From NCBI GenBank assembly GCA_024234595.1, contig JACKNZ010000010.1, forward strand, positions 1-64,000: a stretch of DNA of 64,000 bases, written 5' to 3'. The stretch comes from Moraxellaceae bacterium (lineage in GTDB: Bacteria > Pseudomonadota > Gammaproteobacteria > Pseudomonadales > Moraxellaceae). The stretch's first letter is position 1, and each line of letters opens with the position of its first letter. The position numbers and the translations under genes are program-made. The notes beneath the pieces are model-generated. The model did no database searches. It saw only the letters and a list, made by a program, of their open reading frames with translations, and was not told where the DNA came from. This document shows, in pieces, positions 27,098 to 34,876 of the stretch.

Positions 27098-28854
27098 ATC
27101 AGTTTACTCAAATAACAGAGCCAATAGAGGCGCAAGGGCAAAGCCTAGAGCCTCAAAAACGGCCATATTATGCCATGTATCAACAGGCGGTATTGATGGA
27201 TGGCAAGCCCTATAAATCGGGCGTATGGTTACATGGCATTAGGCACAGCAATAACCCCGACAGTGAAGGCGTTCCCTTTGATGAGTGGTTATGTACCCCC
27301 TTATCTATTGAGGCCGAAACTATTAGCACCGATGACGGCAAAGTAGGGCGGTTATTGCGCTTTTATCACTACGGCAAATTTAATGAATGGGTGATGCCTA
27401 TGGAGGCGATCGCTGGCAGTGGTGAAGAAGTATTAAAGGTACTGATGGGCAAAGGCTTGCAAGTCAATTATACCAAGCGCAAAAACATCATTAACTATAT
27501 TGCCATGCAACAAGTTCATACCATTATCGAAACCACCTACAAAACAGGCTGGCACAAATCGGGCGCGTTTGTATTGCCTAATCAAGTATTAGGAGGGAAT
27601 AGTAACAAGGTCAGGTATCAAGATTCGGGCAAAGCCGCGACTATTTTTTCGAGTCAAGGCTCATTAGAGGCGTGGCAAAAATCGGTAGCCTTGTTGTGCG
27701 TGGGCAATCCTGTCTTAATTTTATCGCTATGTTGCGCCTTAGCAGGGACATTACTGTTTAAAGTCAGTATTAAAGGCGGTGGTGTGCATTTAGTCGGGGA
27801 TTCATCAAGCGGTAAATCCTTAGCTCAAGAGGTTGCTGCCTCGGTATGGGGACACCCCGACAGCTTTGCCGCCTCATGGGACGTAACCAAAGGCGGTATC
27901 GAAATTGAGGCCGCCTCACGCAATGACACCGTGTTAATTTTGGACGAAATTAAACGAGCCGACCCCTACAAAGTGCAAGAAATGGCTTATGCCATTGCCA
28001 ACGGTATCGGCAAAAGCACCATGACCCGTGAGCGCGAAGGGCGAGCCAAGCTCACATGGCGTGTATTGGCGTTATCGAGCGGTGAGCGTTCGTTATCTGA
28101 ACACGCGGCAATAGCTGGCAGCCCTGCCCATGCAGGGGCAGAGCTACGCATGGTGGACGTTAATGCAGGCACGCGCACCTATAAGGCGTTTGATTATCTA
28201 CATGGTTTAGCCGATGGTCAACAATTTCATAGTCAATTAACAAAATCATGCCGTCAGCATTATGGTTATGCAGGCGCGGCAATGGTAGAGCATTTGCTTA
28301 CACAAACGGACGATAGTTTTTACCTAAAAGCCTTTACCGATATGCGCAAAACCTTTAATGCCCAAAATCCACAGGCTGGCCGTGTAGCCGACCGTTTTGC
28401 CGTCATGGCCTTAGCTGGAGAATTAGCCACCAAGTATGGTGTGTTACCGTGGCCAGTTGGCACAGCCAAAAATGCCTGCCAATTACTGTTTAATGAGTGG
28501 CTGGCAACCGTTGGTGATGGCAACAGCGAGGATAAGCAAATTGCTCAATCTTTAGCCGATTTTATTGCCCGATATGGCGATAGTAGATTCTCAAATATGG
28601 GCGATAAATATGCGACTATTGTTCATAACCGAGCAGGATATTGGCGTATTGAAGATGGCAAAAAGCTCTATCTTTTTAATAATCCAGCCCTTAAAGAAGC
28701 GGCACAAGGTTATGGCTTAAAACGCATTATTCAAACCTTAGAAGTCATTGGGGCATTACCCATGAAAGGAGCAGATAGACCGCAAAAATTATTCCGTTTT
28801 CCTTTTGGTGGTGCTGACCGCTTTATAGTCATTGACCCCGAAAAATTGGAATAA
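27094..28854 (+). CDS. DUF927-type replicative helicase of the element
   Basis: A 586-residue DUF927 protein: N-terminal substrate-binding part, then an ATPase core with Walker A GDSSSGKS at about residue 240 and Walker B VLILDEI at about 285, plus IGKSTMTREREGRAKLTWRV. DUF927 proteins are superfamily 3-like helicases of mobile elements and P4-like satellites. The ATG at 27094 is preferred because it overlaps the primase stop; the frame is open a further nine codons upstream. With the primase it would replicate the excised element, probably from the inverted-iteron site at 22.9-23.3 kb. Confidence 0.88.
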   Translation: MNQFTQITEPIEAQGQSLEPQKRPYYAMYQQAVLMDGKPYKSGVWLHGIRHSNNPDSEGVPFDEWLCTPLSIEAETISTDDGKVGRLLRFYHYGKFNEWVMPMEAIAGSGEEVLKVLMGKGLQVNYTKRKNIINYIAMQQVHTIIETTYKTGWHKSGAFVLPNQVLGGNSNKVRYQDSGKAATIFSSQGSLEAWQKSVALLCVGNPVLILSLCCALAGTLLFKVSIKGGGVHLVGDSSSGKSLAQEVAASVWGHPDSFAASWDVTKGGIEIEAASRNDTVLILDEIKRADPYKVQEMAYAIANGIGKSTMTREREGRAKLTWRVLALSSGERSLSEHAAIAGSPAHAGAELRMVDVNAGTRTYKAFDYLHGLADGQQFHSQLTKSCRQHYGYAGAAMVEHLLTQTDDSFYLKAFTDMRKTFNAQNPQAGRVADRFAVMALAGELATKYGVLPWPVGTAKNACQLLFNEWLATVGDGNSEDKQIAQSLADFIARYGDSRFSNMGDKYATIVHNRAGYWRIEDGKKLYLFNNPALKEAAQGYGLKRIIQTLEVIGALPMKGADRPQKLFRFPFGGADRFIVIDPEKLE

Positions 28855-29301
28855 ATAATCTTGTTTTTATTTGTCATTTAAGTCAATCAAATAATATTTA
28901 TACGAGGTGCTTATCAACATTGATAACGATACCTCAAGGGTTGTTTTATGCCAAAAATAGCTTTTTTAATATTGGTGACCATTTTTTATTTTGGATACTG
29001 GTACATTTTTGGCTACTTTTTAAAAATTTTTGGATACACACGATGTAGTATTATCAATGTCTAGCGGCGTTTGTATCCATGTATCCAGCGTATCCGAGTC
29101 AAAACTAGAGAGAGAGAAAGAGGGGGGTACTCACACAGAAAAACTAGAGGAGTATTTTTTGTCATTTAGGTCAATTTGTGTTTTGGTTATTGCAAAGTGT
29201 GGAGGTGTCAAAAAAGCCAACTAAGCAAAAAAATAGCCTGTAAAATTAGGCTAAAAACTAGACGGTTTTAATTTTTTTAACGCAACAATAGGTATGCAAA
29301 A
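28855..29301. repeat. Non-coding region with GGATAC iterons
   Basis: No supported gene. GGATACT at 28993 and GGATACA at 29032 face the inverse GTATCC at 29073, 29081 and 29090, a second site of the motif family found at 20214-20312. A purine-rich run GAGAGAGAAAGAGGGGG follows near 29110. A GCTTATCAACATTGATAACG imperfect palindrome sits at 28910-28929. Confidence 0.6.
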
Positions 29302-30048
29302 ATGAGCGATACAACCAGCAATTTACCCGAAAATATACAGGCCGCTATCAACAAGCACGAGACAGCAAAACAGCTTTTTTTAGATAAAAAAATGGCTTAT
29401 CAGGCGGTGCTTGCCAAAGTCGAAAAGCACCACAAAACGGCACAGGCCGCGCGTAGCGAAGCAGAACAAGCAGGCGCATCATGGCGCGAATTGTTACGCC
29501 AAAGTGACGGGGCATTGAGCAAAGAAATAAACGCCTTGCGTCAAAAAGAAAGCGAGAGTTTTGCCTTGGCAGCGGAGTTTGACAAGATTGCTTTAGAGTC
29601 AGAGCTAATTGTTAAGCAGAACGGTCAAGCTGCTTATGATGCCTTTTTAGAGCATAGTAAAGCCTATGAGTTAGCAACAGGTTTATATGATGAGTTGACA
29701 GCACAAACAGCCATAGCCGAGTTATTAGCCTTGCCACAGGCAAAGGCTTTAGCGTGGCATTTGCAAAAGGTCAAAAAAACAAACTATGCCAACATAGTAA
29801 AGATGTTTGGCAGAGATGCTACTGCTCAAGGTCAAAAAGACTACGATAGTTCTGCTACAAGGCAAACTGCTGATTATGTGCTTGGCTTGTTTAGTGGATT
29901 GATTACAGAAGGAGAGAGCGAGCTTTGTGATGAGGTGCGTGCGAGTTTAAGCCTAGAGGCTTTATCACCTATCAATGCTAATCAATTTAAGCCTAAAACA
30001 ATCACACAGGCGCATTTTGAGCGCGTGAGTAAACAACTAGCTGGCTAG
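29302..30048 (+). CDS. Coiled-coil protein, possibly Psu-like (polarity suppression/capsid)
   Basis: A 248-residue protein with a long N-terminal coiled coil (about residues 10-120, KHETAKQLFLDKKMAYQAVL, SWRELLRQSDGALSKEINAL) and a helical C-terminal half. The layout resembles Psu of phage P4, which binds Rho and decorates the capsid; family members share an xLRxSDGxL-type segment. Similarity is judged by eye only. It is the last gene before attR and has a strong terminator after it, the place held by accessory genes in satellites. A nuclease- or tape-like role cannot be excluded. Confidence 0.4.
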   Translation: MSDTTSNLPENIQAAINKHETAKQLFLDKKMAYQAVLAKVEKHHKTAQAARSEAEQAGASWRELLRQSDGALSKEINALRQKESESFALAAEFDKIALESELIVKQNGQAAYDAFLEHSKAYELATGLYDELTAQTAIAELLALPQAKALAWHLQKVKKTNYANIVKMFGRDATAQGQKDYDSSATRQTADYVLGLFSGLITEGESELCDEVRASLSLEALSPINANQFKPKTITQAHFERVSKQLAG

Positions 30049-30068
30049 ACATAGTTACTCCCTTAGAG

Positions 30069-30090
30069 ACCGCCTTAATGGCGGTTTTTT
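30069..30090 (+). terminator. Intrinsic terminator after the Psu-like gene
   Basis: ACCGCC and GGCGGT form a perfect 6-bp stem around TTAAT followed by six T, 21 bases after the stop codon. Confidence 0.85.
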
Positions 30091-30183
30091 GCCGTTATAC
30101 AGGGATTATTTAATTTTTATTTTAAATACCGTTAAAAAGCACTCGTTACCCCGCCACGCCTGCCCTCTAAATGGGGTGAGTTT

Positions 30184-30224
30184 GATGCAAGTGATGCAAT
30201 TAGCCTAAGCCTTGAGGCTGTAAG
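30184..30224. repeat. GATGCAA iteron pair with AGCCTTGAGGCT core
   Basis: GATGCAA at 30184 and 30193 (9-bp period) is followed four bases later by GCCTAAGCCTTGAGGCTGTA. The core matches that at 20244 but the iterons differ. The surrounding stretch 30091-30555 otherwise has no supported gene. Confidence 0.6.
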
Positions 30225-30473
30225 CGCGGTTAAGCACACACAGACCTAAATATGTGACGCAAATAGCCAAAAAATAAGACAAAACAATGCAGGCTAAAAA
30301 GAGGGTGATTTTAGAAAAAAGGCCATTTTTAGGCATTTTGGGCAAAATAGTAAAATATGGTTGTCCTAGTGTGGCTTTACAAGGCTTTAGGTGTCTTAAG
30401 AGTTGTAAGTAACTAAAATCTTGTGCAAGATAAAACGGTGTAGAGGCCGATAATTGGTGCTTGACTAGATAAA

Positions 30474-30495
30474 GTGTTCCTTAATTTGTTCCCTA
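30474..30495. repeat. Right-end GTTCCCT repeats
   Basis: GTGTTCCTTAA (30474) and TTTGTTCCCTA (30485) repeat the left-end motif found at 18645-18888, about 60-80 bases inside attR, fitting arm-type integrase sites. Confidence 0.6.
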
Positions 30496-30555
30496 TTATG
30501 ATGTGTATAAAATATAAAACCTAATAATATCAATGTGTAAACAGTATTTTATAGA

Positions 30556-30573
30556 TTCTGTATTGGCAAGTAA
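30556..30573 (+). other. attR of the integrated element
   Basis: TTCTGTATTGGCAAGTAA matches attL at 17 of 18 positions and could also encode Phe-Cys-Ile-Gly-Lys-stop, the end of MnmE. Confidence 0.85.
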
Positions 30574-30580
30574 TCCTATC

Positions 30581-30683
30581 TTAGGACTTACGCGGTTATC
30601 GCTTATTTGTTCGCATTTTATGCGTTTTCAACGCCTTTATGCTCACAAAACACGCTAATTTCGGTGAAATGCGTAAGTCCTAA
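30581..30683. repeat. MITE-like repeat, full copy 1
   Basis: A 103-bp sequence with 13-bp terminal inverted repeats TTAGGACTTACGC / GCGTAAGTCCTAA. It is about 85-90% alike, by eye, to the inverse copy at 34693. ATCT flanks both sides (30578 and 30683), a possible target duplication. It sits directly outside attR. Confidence 0.75.
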
Positions 30684-30699
30684 TCTTAATTTCCCTCTA

Positions 30700-30733
30700 A
30701 AGGCTTAGTTTTCCAACAAAACTAGGCCTTTTT
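30700..30733 (+). terminator. Terminator, probably the native mnmE stop
   Basis: AAGGCTTAGTTTT and AAAACTAGGCCTT form a stem with one mismatch followed by TTTTTG. It lies just beyond attR with no gene before it, so it probably ended mnmE before the element entered. Confidence 0.65.
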
Positions 30734-31003
30734 GTTGTCTAAAATTTTCGGCGAAGACTACGTAAATTGATTGATTTTTGCACAAAAATACCGCATGATA
30801 AAAAGTTATGTATATGTTTTTAAAAGAGAAAATTTAATTTTTATAGAGTGAAGCAATGTTGCAAAAAATAGTTATTTAAAAAAATAAAGCCAGATTTTTT
30901 AACAATTTTATGAGCGTTTACTAACAAAACACACATAAATTTTTACCTAGTTTTGTTTTTTTTATTACATATTATGATGTAATTTTTATTACAGGAGAAA
31001 AGT
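30734..31003. promoter_or_regulatory. Upstream region of the OYE gene with palindrome
   Basis: A/T-rich, no gene seen. TTACAT-ATTATG-ATGTAA (30965-30982), a 6-6-6 inverted repeat, lies 22 bases before the start codon and overlaps the expected promoter; it is a candidate TetR/NemR-type operator. Confidence 0.5.
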
Positions 31004-32098
31004 GTGAGTCAGTTATTTAATCCTATTCAAGTAGGTGAATTGAGTTTAAAGAATCGAGTGATTATGGCACCTTTAACAAGGATGCGTAGCCAAGATGAGA
31101 ATGATGTACCCGTGTTGCCGTTAATGGCTGAGTATTATCGCCAACGAGCCAATGCCGGTTTGATTATCAGTGAAGCCTCGCAAATTTCGCCCCAAGGCAA
31201 AGGTTATATGGGGACACCGGGTATTTATAGTGCTGAGCAAGTGGCGGCATGGCAACAAATTACCCAAGCAGTACATGAGGCAGGTGGCAAAATAGCGATT
31301 CAATTATGGCATGTTGGTCGAGTGTCGCATCACTCTTTGCAACCCAACAAACAATTGCCTGTCTCTGCATCGGCAATTCCTTATGTCAATAAAACAACAA
31401 TCCGTGGTGAAGATGGCAAGCCTTTACGTGTGCCTTGTGATACACCACGCGCTTTAGATTTAGAAGAAATCCCGAATTTAATAAATGACTATCATCAAGC
31501 CACCATCAATGCCCGTGAGGCTGGTTTTGATATGATTGAGATTCATGCAGCACATGGTTATTTGTTGCATCAGTTTCAATCTGCTGAAAGTAATCAGCGA
31601 CAAGACCAATATGGAGGAAGCTTGGAAAATCGTGCGCGTTTAACATTAGAAGTGCTTGATGCCTGTATTGCTGTTTGGGATGCTGCTCATGTGGGGATTC
31701 GTATTTCACCATTAGGTATTTTTAATGGTTTGAATGATAAAGACGGCTTAGAAATGGGTTTGTATTTGGCGCACGAATTTAATAAACGAGGTTTGGCTTA
31801 TTTACATTTATCTGAGCCAGATTGGGCAGGTGGCCCTGCACACACAGATGAATTTAGACAAGCCTTACGTCAAGCCTTTACTGGTGTGATTATTGGTGCA
31901 GGCAATTACACCTTAGATAAGGCTAATGCCTTGTTAGATAAAGGCTTTATTGATGCGGCTGCCTTTGGTCGTCCATATATTGCTAATCCAGATTTAGTAC
32001 AGCGTTTGCAACAAAATGTACCATTAAATCAGTTAAACCCTGCCACTTTATATGGCGGTGGTGCAGAGGGTTATACCGATTATCCTGCTTTAGTCTGA
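31004..32098 (+). CDS. Old Yellow Enzyme family NADH:flavin oxidoreductase
   Basis: A 364-residue FMN-dependent ene-reductase like NemA/XenB, reducing activated double bonds, quinones or nitro compounds. The barrel start NPIQVGELSLKNRVIMAPLTRMRS, the substrate-side LWHVGRVSH, IHAAHGYLLHQF, and SNQRQDQYGGSLENRARLTL are conserved. The GTG start at 31004 has AGGAGA 6 bases before it. Single gene with a palindromic site at its promoter, so probably induced by electrophiles through an unlinked repressor. Confidence 0.93.
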   Translation: MSQLFNPIQVGELSLKNRVIMAPLTRMRSQDENDVPVLPLMAEYYRQRANAGLIISEASQISPQGKGYMGTPGIYSAEQVAAWQQITQAVHEAGGKIAIQLWHVGRVSHHSLQPNKQLPVSASAIPYVNKTTIRGEDGKPLRVPCDTPRALDLEEIPNLINDYHQATINAREAGFDMIEIHAAHGYLLHQFQSAESNQRQDQYGGSLENRARLTLEVLDACIAVWDAAHVGIRISPLGIFNGLNDKDGLEMGLYLAHEFNKRGLAYLHLSEPDWAGGPAHTDEFRQALRQAFTGVIIGAGNYTLDKANALLDKGFIDAAAFGRPYIANPDLVQRLQQNVPLNQLNPATLYGGGAEGYTDYPALV

Positions 32099-32291
32099 TT
32101 CATTTATGTTATGTCAGTCCATCATTAACATGGACTAATGGTAATCAAAAAGCGTTTTTTCTATCTGCTGTAGTGTAGAGAAAACGCACCGCACACAATT
32201 CGGCACTTATCAATAATCTACACTCAATTAAGCTTTATTTAAGTTTAAAATTTTATAGTTATTTAAAACAAGCCATGATTGGGGAACAACA

Positions 32292-32696
32292 ATGCGTTTA
32301 TTAGCCTATTTGCTCACAAGTTGTCTAATTAGTTTTCAAGCGTATGCTGCCGAAAACGCCAACAGTCAATTACAACAACTTGCAAGTCAAGCGAAAGCTG
32401 AAAACTCAGCATTTACTGCATTTAATGCCCAACGAGGTCAACAGTTTTTTAGCTCAACACATGGTAATGATTGGAGTTGTGCCAGTTGTCACACCAAAAA
32501 TCCACTGCAAACGGGCAAACATGATGTGACAGGAAAAATCATTCAACCGATGGCACTGTCAGCCAATCCCACTCGCTTTACGGATGTGGCTAAAACACAA
32601 AAATGGTTTAAGCGTAATTGCAAAGATGTTGTCGGTCGTGAGTGTACCGCCCAAGAAAAAGGCGATGTGTTAACATGGTTAATATCATTAAAGTAG
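32292..32696 (+). CDS. DUF1924 monohaem cytochrome c
   Basis: A 134-residue periplasmic protein with signal peptide (residues 1-19, ending AYA) and one haem motif CASCH at about residue 62, then the DUF1924 pattern NPLQTGKHDVTGKIIQPMAL and RFTDVAKTQKWFKRNCKDVV. DUF1924 proteins are usually encoded with a dihaem cytochrome and cytochrome b561, as here. The three could form a small membrane electron-transfer chain. Confidence 0.88.
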   Translation: MRLLAYLLTSCLISFQAYAAENANSQLQQLASQAKAENSAFTAFNAQRGQQFFSSTHGNDWSCASCHTKNPLQTGKHDVTGKIIQPMALSANPTRFTDVAKTQKWFKRNCKDVVGRECTAQEKGDVLTWLISLK

Positions 32697-32757
32697 TTAA
32701 ATCCTCCCCAGCCCTCCTTTTTAGGAGTAATGCTGGTCAGTTAAGCATTTCTTGTTG

Positions 32758-32833
32758 ATTTCGACTCACTTCGGCTGCGCTCAGTGACCACCGTTCAATC
32801 AACGAAAAATGTACCCTGAGCGAAGTCGAAGGG
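32758..32833. repeat. CTGAGCGAAGTCGAAGGG interspersed repeat, copy 1
   Basis: TTTCGACT...AACGAAAAATGTACCCTGAGCGAAGTCGAAGGG occupies the gap before the dihaem cytochrome. Its ends are complementary (TTCGACT with AGTCGAA), giving a hairpin. A shorter copy follows at 33325. Confidence 0.75.
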
Positions 32834-32854
32834 TTATTTAAAAGAGTTTTTAAA

Positions 32855-33310
32855 ATGAATAAGTTAATTGTCTTGGTTATTGCGGGTTTGAGTGCATCAT
32901 TGTCCCACGCAGGCAACATTCAATGGGGAAAGCTGAATCCAACTTACGCCAATGAGTGTGGTAGTTGTCATGTGCCTTTTCCTGCACGTTTATTGGGACG
33001 TGGAGAATGGCAACAAATTACCAGTCATTTAGATAAACATTTTGGGGTGGATGCGAGTGTGGATGACAAAAGCCTTGCGGAAATTAATGGCTATTTACAG
33101 CAAGCAGGCAGTGCTAAAGCACGGACACAAGTAACAGGTGACAAATTACCACGTATTACCCAAAGTCCTTGGTTTTTGAAAGAGCATGATGATATTGCTC
33201 CAAGTTATTGGAAAAAAGCCAATATCAAATCACCCTCTAATTGTGGTGCTTGTCATGGTGGTGCAGAGCAGGGGCATATCTCTGAACGTGATTTAAAAAT
33301 GCAGCATTAA
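32855..33310 (+). CDS. Dihaem cytochrome c (DHC family)
   Basis: A 151-residue periplasmic protein with signal peptide (residues 1-19) and two haem sites, CGSCH at about residue 36 and CGACH at about 131. NECGSCHVPFPARLLGRGEW and SYWKKANIKSPSNCGACHGG match the DHC (dihaem cytochrome c) family. Middle gene of the cytochrome cluster, with dispersed repeats on both sides separating the genes. Confidence 0.9.
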   Translation: MNKLIVLVIAGLSASLSHAGNIQWGKLNPTYANECGSCHVPFPARLLGRGEWQQITSHLDKHFGVDASVDDKSLAEINGYLQQAGSAKARTQVTGDKLPRITQSPWFLKEHDDIAPSYWKKANIKSPSNCGACHGGAEQGHISERDLKMQH

Positions 33311-33324
33311 ATCCTGTTTCTTGG

Positions 33325-33375
33325 TTTCGACTCCGCTCAACCAACGAAAAATGTACCCTGAGCGAAGTCGAAGGG
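33325..33375. repeat. CTGAGCGAAGTCGAAGGG interspersed repeat, copy 2
   Basis: A 51-bp form of the repeat at 32758 (TTTCGACTCCGCTCAACC then AACGAAAAATGTACC and the shared end). A weaker relative, GTCCGAGTGAAAAATGTAC, is near 41610. Confidence 0.75.
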
Positions 33376-33411
33376 CAGTTTTTCCAGCATCAGTATATTA
33401 AGAGGTAAACC

Positions 33412-34092
33412 ATGAAAACATCTATCAAAGTTTGGGATTTACCCACTCGACTATTTCACTGGCTGTTGGTGTTGAGTTTTGCAGCCGCTTATTTAACTGC
33501 AGAATCTGAACGTTTACGCGTCATTCACATGACTTTTGGTTATACCGTTGCAGGATTATTGGTGTTTAGGGTGTTATGGGGCTTAATGGGCACTCGTTGG
33601 GCAAAATTTAGTAGTTTTTGGCCATCGCCCAAAAAAGCGATTAACTACGGTTTATCGTTAGTAGATAAGGCTCAAGCACCACATTACACAGGTCACAATC
33701 CCTTGGGAGCATTGGCGGTATATGGGTTATTAACCTTGGGTTTGGCAACAACAGCCCTAGGCTATAGTTATGTGCAATTAGATCAAGAATGGATTGCTGA
33801 GGTACATGAGGCATTAGCTAATCTGATGTTGACGTTGGTGTTTGCCCATGTATTTGGTGTGGTTATTTCGAGTAAAAAGCACAAAGAAAATTTGGCCAGA
33901 AGTATGGTTACAGGTGATAAACAAGGCGAACCTGAAGAAGCGATTAAAAATACCAGACCGATTGTTGCATTGTTATTGTTAGTAGCGGTTGGTGGTTTTT
34001 GGTTTACTGCTTGGCAACAACCTGATTTGTTGGGCTTAAAAGCAGGCGAGGACAATGAGCAACATCAAGAAAAAGAGCATGACCATGATTAA
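33412..34092 (+). CDS. Cytochrome b561 family membrane protein
   Basis: A 226-residue integral membrane cytochrome with about four core helices and a fifth near the C-terminus (IVALLLLVAVGGFWFTAW). KVWDLPTRLFHWLLVLSFAA, IHMTFGYTVAGLLVFRVLWG and EVHEALANLMLTLVFAHVFG carry the haem-binding histidines. The tail is rich in His and Glu (EHQ..KEHDHD), perhaps binding metal. It would take electrons from quinol and pass them to the two c-type cytochromes encoded upstream. A hairpin GACCATGAT/ATCATGGTC covers its stop. Confidence 0.9.
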   Translation: MKTSIKVWDLPTRLFHWLLVLSFAAAYLTAESERLRVIHMTFGYTVAGLLVFRVLWGLMGTRWAKFSSFWPSPKKAINYGLSLVDKAQAPHYTGHNPLGALAVYGLLTLGLATTALGYSYVQLDQEWIAEVHEALANLMLTLVFAHVFGVVISSKKHKENLARSMVTGDKQGEPEEAIKNTRPIVALLLLVAVGGFWFTAWQQPDLLGLKAGEDNEQHQEKEHDHD

Positions 34093-34118
34093 AATATCAT
34101 GGTCTTGATGGGGGCTTG

Positions 34119-34661
34119 TTAATGCGCTTTGCGCCAATATATTGGATTAACTTCAATACTCTGCTCACCGATTGAGAGCCATAATTGGCCTTGCTGAATA
34201 GTACATTGAATTTGCATGGTGCGCTCAACAGCTTGGCCTAGTGCCTCTACTTCAGGAGTTGCTAAATTGATAACCGTTAAATTGTCAAAGCGGCTGAGTT
34301 TATCTTGAGTCTTTTTCCACCAAATATCACTGCCACCGCCATAACTGACAATAATCGCTTGTTGACCACGGCTACAAGCTTTACGAATCCTTTTTTCGTC
34401 GGGTTGGCCTAAGTCAATCCACACATCTATCTCATCACGCAGGTTTTTTTGCCATAAATCAGGTTCATCTTCGGCACTTAGTCCTTTGGTAAACTGTAGA
34501 TTTTCGTTGGCATATAAAGCAAAGGCTACAATTCTGACCATCATGCGTTCATCTGTTTCGGAGGGATGTTGAGCGATAGTCAGTTGATGAGTGGCGTAGT
34601 AGTCTCTGTCCATATCGGTAATAGACAGCTCAGCTTTAAAAATTGTCGATTTTAGTGCCAT
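34119..34661 (-). CDS. yaeQ: YaeQ family protein
   Basis: A 180-residue protein of the YaeQ family (PD-(D/E)XK nuclease-like fold, role unknown). MALKSTIFKAELSITDMDRD, HPSETDERMMVRIVAFALYA, then LWIDLGQP-like DVWIDLGQPDEKRIRKACSR are conserved. The ATG at 34661 gives the family start; a longer frame back to 34769 runs into a MITE-like repeat and is rejected. Convergent with the cytochrome b561 gene. Confidence 0.92.
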   Translation of the reverse strand: MALKSTIFKAELSITDMDRDYYATHQLTIAQHPSETDERMMVRIVAFALYANENLQFTKGLSAEDEPDLWQKNLRDEIDVWIDLGQPDEKRIRKACSRGQQAIIVSYGGGSDIWWKKTQDKLSRFDNLTVINLATPEVEALGQAVERTMQIQCTIQQGQLWLSIGEQSIEVNPIYWRKAH

Positions 34662-34692
34662 GACTAACGGCCTCTTGTTTGCGGCAAAAATA

Positions 34693-34794
34693 ATAGGACT
34701 TACGCATTTCACCGAAATTAGCGCGTTTTGTGAACATAAAACCGTTGAAAACGGTTGAAATGCGAACAAATAAGCGATAACCGCGTAAGTCCTA
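34693..34794. repeat. MITE-like repeat, full copy 2 (inverted)
   Basis: TAGGACTTACGC at 34694 and GCGTAAGTCCTA at 34783 bound a 101-bp copy, in opposite orientation to that at 30581. The interior differs mainly in the central region (ACCGTTGAAAACGGTTG). It lies in the yaeQ-thrB divergent region, directly before yaeQ. Confidence 0.75.
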
Positions 34795-34876
34795 AATAAG
34801 TCGGGTAAGATAACAGAATTACGTTAAACTGTAATTTCTAAATTATTTTTACAATGCTAGATAATAGAGAACATTT

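Larger units (their letters stand above)
18568..30573. mobile_element. 12-kb integrative element in mnmE, P4-like satellite type
   Basis: The segment is bounded by 18-bp direct repeats and is about 12,006 bp per repeat unit. It encodes a P4-type tyrosine integrase next to attL, two toxin-antitoxin-like loci, an AlpA-like regulator, an Ash-like ORF, a Toprim primase, a DUF927 helicase and a Psu-like protein, all on the plus strand. It has no capsid, terminase or conjugation genes. The set and order (int, AlpA, Ash, primase-helicase, Psu) resemble P4-like phage satellites. Nothing in it appears disrupted, so it may be mobile with help from another element. It interrupts mnmE from its probable native terminator, now at 30700. 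Confidence 0.88.

Noticed and set aside
29030..29224. 64-codon ORF before the Psu-like gene
   Set aside because: It covers the GGATAC repeats and a purine-rich run, with no ribosome site.
34662..34769. 36-codon N-terminal extension of yaeQ
   Set aside because: The extension is read from the MITE-like repeat; the family start is the internal methionine.
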